From positions 1 through 11,519 of the forward strand of contig JAADHX010000353.1 of the NCBI GenBank assembly GCA_013151655.1: a stretch of 11,519 bases of DNA, given 5' to 3'. The translations under genes and the position numbers were made by a program. The DNA comes from Actinomycetota bacterium (lineage in GTDB: Bacteria; Actinomycetota; Acidimicrobiia; Acidimicrobiales; Poriferisodalaceae). Of this stretch, positions 7,028-11,519 are shown one piece after another (position 1 is the stretch's first letter; each line of letters begins with the position of its first letter). The notes below the pieces were generated by a model that was not told the DNA's origin, made no database searches, and saw nothing but the letters and a program-made list of their open reading frames with translations.

Positions 7028-7798
7028 TTAGTGGTCGGCGTGCATCGACGAGCCGATGTACACCGCAGCAAGAATCGTGAAGATGTAGGCCTGCAAGAAC
7101 GAAACCATCAGCTCGAAACCGGTTAGCAGAACGAGCATGATGAATGGCAGGGGCAAGAACACTGCGAACCAGTCGGTGGTCCACAACGCCTCGCACAAGA
7201 CAATGAATGTGACCAACAAGATGTGGCCTGCGAGCATGTTGGCGAAGAGCCGAACGGCCAATGAGAATGGCCGAACCAAGAACGTCGAGACGAACTCGAT
7301 GAGAGCGACCAGCGGAATCAGGAAAACAGGGACGCCTGGAGGAATAATGGCGTTCTTGAAGTAAGCCAAACCCTGGTATTTAAGACCTGTCCCGATGAAG
7401 GCGACCCAGACCACCAATGCCAGCATCGCTGGGAACGCCATGCGGGCGTTTCCTGGCATCTGCCACCCGGGGACCAGCTCAAACAGATTGGTGATCAACA
7501 CAAAACTGAAGATCGACAACAAGAATGGGTTCCAAGGCCGGCCTTGTTCGCCCATAGTTTGGTCGATAATGCCGTTATCGATGAATTCGATGCCGACCTC
7601 GGCGAGGTTCTGAATACCTACGGGCACCAGGTTTTTCTTCGCCTTTGATGCCGCGGCGAAATAGATCCCAAGCGTAATCGCAGTCGCGATAAGAGCCGAA
7701 AGGCCAACCTTGTTGAGCGTGTGCCACTCGCCGTTGCCCCAGAAGGAGGGCCACTCGACAAGATTTTCAATGGATGGGAACTTGAGTCCGAGCATCAC
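7028..7798 (-). CDS. atpB: F-type ATP synthase subunit a (proton channel)
   Basis: The product has 256 residues if read from GTG 7798, or 255 from the adjacent ATG 7795. Subunit a provides the proton half-channels beside the c-ring. Several membrane helices are evident: about 31-49, 93-110, 122-138, 158-176, 190-204, 213-225 and 230-250. The essential Arg (E. coli R210 equivalent) is R183 in AVRLFANMLAGH. The last helix has GFELMVSFLQAYIFTIL (227-243). Either start overlaps the end of the atpI-like gene (…GTGATG…, whose TGA is the stop), indicating translational coupling. GAGGT lies 9 bases before GTG and 12 before ATG, so the choice is open. Confidence 0.96.
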   Translation of the reverse strand: MMLGLKFPSIENLVEWPSFWGNGEWHTLNKVGLSALIATAITLGIYFAAASKAKKNLVPVGIQNLAEVGIEFIDNGIIDQTMGEQGRPWNPFLLSIFSFVLITNLFELVPGWQMPGNARMAFPAMLALVVWVAFIGTGLKYQGLAYFKNAIIPPGVPVFLIPLVALIEFVSTFLVRPFSLAVRLFANMLAGHILLVTFIVLCEALWTTDWFAVFLPLPFIMLVLLTGFELMVSFLQAYIFTILAAVYIGSSMHADH

Positions 7799-8301
7799 GG
7801 ATGGGTTACCTCTGGGGGCGTGGTCGAATCAGAATCGTCGTCGTCATACACCGAGGTGTAGGTCGACGACTTATGGTCGGGCTTGAGACCGGGAAAAGCA
7901 AGCGACGCAGAAACGTATCGCGTTTCCCAGGCCAATAGGCCCAAATGGGTAATAACCAGGGTGAGACACAGCGGAACCAGCTCAACCCAGGCGGCGTCCT
8001 TCACCACAAACACCGCTATTGAGATAAGGCCAAGACGCAAGAGAAAGCCAAATAGAGCGGCCCCCATGAGCATTCCGAGAGAAATTCGGGCTGCCCATGC
8101 GAGCATCGCCGCGGCCACTAAGAAGTTGAGAATTACAAGGCCAAATCCGTAACCTGCCGACGCGGCGCCCTTCCAACCCCAAATCGCCAGGGCGAGCAAC
8201 ACAACCACCGGAAAGACTGGAAGCGATCGCTTGACCATATCCATGGCGATCTCTTGTTCGACGGGGGGCCCATCGAGACGAGTTACAACGGCGTCGCTCA
8301 T
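7795..8301 (-). CDS. atpI: AtpI-like ATP synthase accessory membrane protein
   Basis: The product has 168 residues with four hydrophobic segments (about 27-44, 50-70, 76-100, 105-124), the layout of the AtpI/ATP synthase protein I family, and an acidic tail (YDDDDSDS, 152-159). In this position actinobacteria carry a membrane protein of this type (Rv1303 in M. tuberculosis). AtpI is thought to assist c-ring assembly and has been linked to divalent cation handling; neither role can be read from the sequence. It overlaps the upstream gene by ATGA and the downstream atpB by its stop codon. GAGGT seven bases upstream supports the ATG at 8301. Assignment rests on topology and position more than on motifs. 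Confidence 0.8.
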   Translation of the reverse strand: MSDAVVTRLDGPPVEQEIAMDMVKRSLPVFPVVVLLALAIWGWKGAASAGYGFGLVILNFLVAAAMLAWAARISLGMLMGAALFGFLLRLGLISIAVFVVKDAAWVELVPLCLTLVITHLGLLAWETRYVSASLAFPGLKPDHKSSTYTSVYDDDDSDSTTPPEVTHP

Positions 8302-8750
8302 TGTTGAACCTCGGTGCCTGAACTACCGATCTTGGCTTCGGCTTGAGAAGCATCGGATAGCGATGCCATCAAGGCCGAGATGTCGGTATCGAGGGTGATG
8401 CCGCTCGGCAGGCGCCCGTCGGCCACCGGCACGCCAGTTGCAACCGCGGCCGCAGTGGAGATTCGGTTGCCAGAGCCAACTCCAGCAGCGCCAAGACCAG
8501 CGTCGCGTTTGTCGACAAGATCGGCCTCGATCTTGGCCATCTGGGCGTCATAGCGGTACCACCACAACAAGACCTGAGACACCGACGCCCACACGAGAAG
8601 GACGATCATGAAAAACGGCTGGGTGTCGAAGATACGATCTATGAAGTACCCGACACCGCTAAACAGCGCTGGGGTAGCAGCGAACTCGAAGGCGCGTGAC
8701 AACGAGTCGCCGAATCCGTTATTCAGCTCGCGTCGGCTCTCGATGTCCAT
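8298..8750 (-). CDS. AtpZ-like ATP synthase accessory protein (two membrane segments)
   Basis: The product has 150 residues from the ATG at 8750. It starts MDIESRRELNNGFGDSLSRAFE and has two membrane segments (about 23-40 and 46-65). The family-like GVGYFIDRIFDTQP (32-45) matches the GxGxxxD-x-T-x-P pattern of AtpZ/ATPase gene 1 proteins. The last 80 residues are soluble and low in complexity, longer than usual. In-frame upstream starts exist (ATG 8768, GTG 8804). The added residues look unlike family N-termini, none of the starts has a good Shine-Dalgarno, and a promoter candidate lies just before 8750, so I chose 8750. It overlaps the atpI-like gene by 4 bases. Confidence 0.82.
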   Translation of the reverse strand: MDIESRRELNNGFGDSLSRAFEFAATPALFSGVGYFIDRIFDTQPFFMIVLLVWASVSQVLLWWYRYDAQMAKIEADLVDKRDAGLGAAGVGSGNRISTAAAVATGVPVADGRLPSGITLDTDISALMASLSDASQAEAKIGSSGTEVQQ

Positions 8751-8758
8751 TGCCTGGG

Positions 8759-8767
8759 ATTTTACCA
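8759..8767 (-). promoter_or_regulatory. Candidate extended -10 promoter of the atp operon, near-leaderless
   Basis: The minus strand reads TGGTAAAAT: a TGn extension plus the hexamer TAAAAT (8764-8759). No recognisable -35 lies 16-18 bases upstream, which fits extended -10 promoters. The predicted start of transcription, about 7 bases downstream, falls within a few bases of the ATG at 8750, giving an almost leaderless mRNA. Leaderless genes are common in Actinobacteria. This is motif reading only. Confidence 0.4.
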
Positions 8768-8787
8768 TGTGTGAATGACCGGTAGCC

Positions 8788-8807
8788 CTTGTGAAACAAA
8801 GCACAAG
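8788..8807. promoter_or_regulatory. Dyad upstream of the atp operon: operator or small hairpin
   Basis: CTTGTG (8788-8793) and CACAAG (8802-8807) are perfect 6-base arms around 8 bases. The centre is about 45 bases upstream of the transcription start predicted from the -10 element. It could bind a dimeric regulator, or act as a hairpin in transcripts running on from the upstream transferase gene, which stops at 8867. No U-run follows it on the minus strand. Confidence 0.35.
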
Positions 8808-8866
8808 CTAGGACATGACGATGCTCGCTGCAAAACAAACCGTACATCCAGCTACCGGCTCGGCCT

Positions 8867-9982
8867 CTAAACGGCTTCGGTTTCGCGCGTGTTGCGAACC
8901 CCGCGGTGAAACATCGTGTAGAGCAGTAGCCCAAGACCGGCCACCACAAACGGCACAACGCCGTCGCCGTCACCGGTAATGGTTGGGAAAAGGACAACTC
9001 CAGATAGAAGCGCCGTCCAGCCCCACAGGATAAGAACACTCCTCCGATGACCATGCCCTAGGCGCATCAGCCGGTGGTGAAGGTGGAATTTGTCGGCTTG
9101 AGAAACCGGCACACCGCTACGAGCGCGGCGAACCGTGGCCCACGCCGTGTCGAACAGTGGAACACCGAGAACTACCAACGGGATGAGCATCGGTGCAAAG
9201 AAGAAGAAGACTTGGCCCGAAAACTGGTCAACAACCCGGCCGCCGACGGTCATCGTCGATGCCGCCATAAGTAGCCCGAGCAGCAACGCTCCGCTGTCAC
9301 CCATGAAGATCCGAGCCGGGTAGAAGTTGTGAGGCAAAAACCCAAGGCACAACCCCAAGCCCACCAAGGCAATGAGCGGTCCGCCGTTGGCCGGGGTGAT
9401 GAGGCCGGCGTCCAGCAGTTCTTGGCTGTAGAGATAGAAGGCGCCAGCGGCGATGGCGACGATGCCGGCAGCGAGACCGTCGAGGCCGTCGATGAAGTTG
9501 ATGGCGTTGGCCATCATCACCACCCAGAACACGGTAATGAGCGGAATGATGTCTGGCGAAAGCCCCCAAAGCCCTCCAAACGGAATACGAACAAAGAACA
9601 GCGTGACCCCAAGCAGGTACAAGGAACTTCCGGCAAGGGCTTGGCCGGCGATCTTTGCTGGTGCCGAGACGGGCCTAAGGTCGTCGACGGCGCCAACTAG
9701 AAAGATGATCGCCGCGCCGATAACGACGCCCAAAGGCTCCGATGATCGAGTAAAGACCTGTTCGAAGGTCTCAAGTCGCGACGCGACAGCAAACGAAGCC
9801 AGGAATGCGAGGAACATCGCCGCGCCGCCGAGAGTGGCAGTCGGGCGTTCATGTACCCGCCGCTCGTCTGGGGTGACCACCGCACCGATCTTGAACGCGA
9901 CCATGCGAGCAACCGGAGTGAGAACAGCAGTTCCGGTGGTAGCGGTAGCGAGAACAATCAAAGTGTCGGAGGCTGCGCTCAC
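8867..9982 (-). CDS. wecA: WecA/TagO/Rfe-type polyprenyl-phosphate GlcNAc-1-phosphate transferase
   Basis: The product has 371 residues with about ten or eleven hydrophobic segments. The family transfers a sugar-1-phosphate from a UDP-sugar to a polyprenyl phosphate carrier at the inner membrane, starting cell-wall polysaccharide or arabinogalactan-type linkers. Motifs in order are AVDDLRP (98-104, Asp100-Asp101), the NAINFIDGLDG loop (159-169), the catalytic-site FMGDSG (227-231, Asp229) and KFHLHHRL (298-305). The HLHHR form separates WecA/TagO proteins from MraY, so I infer UDP-GlcNAc as substrate. The start is GTG 9982, with no strong Shine-Dalgarno. Its place directly upstream of the atp genes matches rfe-Rv1303-atpB in M. 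tuberculosis. The gap to atpZ is 116 bases. Confidence 0.92.
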   Translation of the reverse strand: MSAASDTLIVLATATTGTAVLTPVARMVAFKIGAVVTPDERRVHERPTATLGGAAMFLAFLASFAVASRLETFEQVFTRSSEPLGVVIGAAIIFLVGAVDDLRPVSAPAKIAGQALAGSSLYLLGVTLFFVRIPFGGLWGLSPDIIPLITVFWVVMMANAINFIDGLDGLAAGIVAIAAGAFYLYSQELLDAGLITPANGGPLIALVGLGLCLGFLPHNFYPARIFMGDSGALLLGLLMAASTMTVGGRVVDQFSGQVFFFFAPMLIPLVVLGVPLFDTAWATVRRARSGVPVSQADKFHLHHRLMRLGHGHRRSVLILWGWTALLSGVVLFPTITGDGDGVVPFVVAGLGLLLYTMFHRGVRNTRETEAV

Positions 9983-10048
9983 AAGCCAGCTAACTCATCG
10001 CTACGTTTCACAACCGCCAAGTTACCCGTCACAACTAGCGCTAGCTCC

Positions 10049-11194
10049 CTACAACACTGAGTGGATCTCTGGAGTGATACCGCGCGACGCCAGGTCGGTC
10101 GCAATCTCGTCCTTGTACAGAGGGTTCATCACGACAACGTGACGAAGCTCACTGGTTAGGTCGTCTGGGCCAACAATTTGATGGGCGGTACCACCTATGA
10201 AACGCCCATGTTTGGCTGGACTTACATCCACGACATGGCTGACCATCGTTGGTTCGGACAAGTTGTTGAGGAATGAGCTGCCCTTCGAGCCCGCTCCCCA
10301 AACCGCTACTTGGCCATCTGCGGCCAGCCGCCCGACCGCGTCGGCCCAACGTTTACGAGTGGTCAAGGCGTTGGCCCCAAATTCAACGGCAGCGGCCAGG
10401 AACTCGTCTACGTCTGGGTCGGTCCCGGTGGTGTTGGTGCCTGAGCGCCGCGATTCGTTCCACAGATACTGGTCGCCGAACGAGCGCCCGCTGGCCTCGA
10501 CGACAAGCCCGGCCCTAGAGCAGGCCCAGTTGAGCGTGGTCTCGGAGTAGTAGGTGAGGTGCTCGTAGATTAGATCCCATAGCGCGGCTTGTTCAACCAT
10601 GTAGGTGGCATCGGGAACCTCGATATACACCACGGCATCATCGGTGGTCAGCGATCGGCCGATCTGGCCGAGAAGCTCGGCAGGTTCATCGAGATGCTCG
10701 AGCACGTGTTGTATCAGCACCGCAGCTGCGCCTTCTGGAAGTTCGTCTGGGTACCCGGTTGCGTGAATGACCACGCTCTCGGGAAGGGCTGCTGGGTCGG
10801 CGTTGTGGCTGGGGTCGTATCCGATTCCCGAGCGAACACCATCGGCAATCATCAAGCTCAAGAACTCACCTGTGCCTGGTCCGATCTCGACGACGTCGCG
10901 GCCTGCCAGGTCGTACTGGTCGACCAGTCGGCGCGACAACTCGGTCGCATACGCCAAGAACACCTTCGAGTGATGCAGCGAGTTCTCGTAGTCGACTGAG
11001 TACTCGAGCAACGACAAGTCGACAGCTGAGTTGTACAACAGCCCGCACCGACGACAACCGACCAGCTCGAATGGCCCTAGCGGCGCCGCGGCCGCTTCGG
11101 ATGCAGTTCCGAACAGTACGTTCGCGAACACAGGCAACTGGCCAAGTGCAGCTACCTCGATTGGGTCTCTATCTCCGCACAACGGGCACATCAT
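10049..11194 (-). CDS. Three-domain SAM methyltransferase of sugar C-methyltransferase architecture
   Basis: The product has 381 residues. The N-terminus has a CPLC (3-6) and a CRRC (47-50) pair, a likely zinc site as in the putative zinc-binding domain of TDP-sugar C-methyltransferases. The middle domain has SAM motif I VVEIGPGTGEF (101-111), an acidic GYDP (125-128), HVLEHLDEP (163-171) and the YEHLTYYS block (210-217), the usual active-site region of this group. The C-terminal domain has a nucleotide-binding-like WGAGSKG (299-305) and ends in MNPLYKDEI (356-364). The family methylates carbon of nucleotide-linked deoxysugars; the substrate here is unknown. Next to a WecA-like gene, a role in surface glycan synthesis is likely. 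The ATG at 11194 has AGGAG nine bases upstream (11204-11208); ATG 11191 follows directly. The gap to the transferase is 66 bases. Confidence 0.85.
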   Translation of the reverse strand: MMCPLCGDRDPIEVAALGQLPVFANVLFGTASEAAAAPLGPFELVGCRRCGLLYNSAVDLSLLEYSVDYENSLHHSKVFLAYATELSRRLVDQYDLAGRDVVEIGPGTGEFLSLMIADGVRSGIGYDPSHNADPAALPESVVIHATGYPDELPEGAAAVLIQHVLEHLDEPAELLGQIGRSLTTDDAVVYIEVPDATYMVEQAALWDLIYEHLTYYSETTLNWACSRAGLVVEASGRSFGDQYLWNESRRSGTNTTGTDPDVDEFLAAAVEFGANALTTRKRWADAVGRLAADGQVAVWGAGSKGSSFLNNLSEPTMVSHVVDVSPAKHGRFIGGTAHQIVGPDDLTSELRHVVVMNPLYKDEIATDLASRGITPEIHSVL

Positions 11195-11243
11195 CGACCA
11201 TTACTCCTGACTCGCAGCACGCTGCCACTTCGAAATTCCAATA

Positions 11244-11519
11244 GTGAACGTCAACGAGTCGGTTCGGTTGAGAATCGTCAACGTTGCCCATCGTGTGTTC
11301 CGTCGACGAACCCCGAGGCCGGGTAACGTGCGACCGCGATACGGCTACTTGTACAGCTCGGCGGTGGTGTACCCCGATCGGTCATGCGGCTGGAAGATAT
11401 GCGGGATTGAACAGAATGAAGCTGGCCATTGCCTCTTCGAAAGCCGCGATGTCTCGTTCGTCGGTCATCTGCTCTACCACAAGAATCACCGTCTGGCGAT
11501 CAGCAGTCGCGACAAGGAC
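11244..11519 (+). CDS. Unrecognised protein, N-terminal part, cut by the window edge
   Basis: From GTG 11244 the plus-strand frame stays open for 92 codons to the edge. Third positions are rich in G and C (about 70 percent by hand count), like the real genes here and above the opposite frame. The first 30 residues are basic (AHRVFRRRTPRPG). The rest has Tyr, Cys and Trp-rich stretches (YGYLYSSAVVYPDRSCGWK, SFVGHLLYHKNHRL). I do not recognise a family. It diverges from the methyltransferase gene across about 49 bases that would hold both promoters; I saw no clear -10/-35 pair there and no Shine-Dalgarno before the GTG. The start is uncertain. Confidence 0.4.
   Translation, partial: MNVNESVRLRIVNVAHRVFRRRTPRPGNVRPRYGYLYSSAVVYPDRSCGWKICGIEQNEAGHCLFESRDVSFVGHLLYHKNHRLAISSRDKD

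Noticed and set aside
10035..10044. Perfect palindrome CTAGCGCTAG between the methyltransferase and WecA-like genes
   Set aside because: It is only 10 bases with no loop or T-run, and no promoter around it could be defined; chance is a sufficient explanation.
9453..10142. Plus-strand open frame of 229 codons opposite the WecA-like gene
   Set aside because: It is antisense to clear family motifs, and its translation is low in complexity with no recognisable domain.
11382..11519. Minus-strand open frame of 45 codons entering from the right edge
   Set aside because: It reads like a possible C-terminus, but its third positions are less GC-rich than those of the opposite plus-strand frame; only the neighbouring sequence can settle it.

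Overview
The window is a high-GC actinobacterial chromosome segment whose core is a complete F-type ATP synthase operon on the minus strand. The gene order (WecA/Rfe-like transferase, two small membrane proteins, then a-c-b-delta-alpha-gamma-beta-epsilon) matches the classic actinobacterial rfe-atp locus. A C-terminal 'sunset-like' module on the gamma subunit, which I recall from ribosomal proteins of Acidimicrobiia, points (by inference) to that class or a relative. No insertion sequence, tRNA, rRNA or CRISPR was seen. No gene-free stretch exceeds about 120 bases.

Layout. Positions 1-719 (plus strand) hold the 3' end of glpX (class II fructose-1,6-bisphosphatase), then a divergent HisI-like (phosphoribosyl-AMP cyclohydrolase family) gene 12 bases later. 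This pair converges on the ATP synthase operon across a 44-base gap containing small hairpins. Positions 764-8750 (minus strand), read from high to low coordinates, run atpZ-like, atpI-like, atpB (a), atpE (c), atpF (b), atpH (delta), atpA (alpha), atpG (gamma), atpD (beta), atpC (epsilon). The genes overlap or sit 3-97 bases apart. An extended -10 promoter candidate and a 6-bp dyad lie just upstream of atpZ. Positions 8867-9982 encode a WecA/TagO-type polyprenyl-phosphate GlcNAc-1-phosphate transferase. Positions 10049-11194 encode a three-domain SAM methyltransferase with an N-terminal zinc-type CxxC pair, of the sugar C-methyltransferase architecture. A divergent plus-strand ORF of unknown function runs off the right edge.

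How the parts work together. AtpB, AtpE and AtpF form the membrane sector. AtpA, AtpD, AtpG, AtpH and AtpC form the catalytic head, central stalk and stator link. AtpZ and AtpI are accessory membrane proteins of the complex. All catalytic residues I could check are intact, so the enzyme should work; the c subunit looks proton-specific. The two upstream genes probably serve cell-surface polysaccharide synthesis.

The most notable features are the tails. AtpG carries a 109-residue C-terminal extension ending in the sunset-like module. AtpA carries an acidic extension of about 40 residues, reminiscent in position and length of the mycobacterial alpha extension that restrains ATP hydrolysis. The HisI-like protein has lost the acidic residues of the family's DxDxD metal site and has a wider zinc-cysteine spacing.
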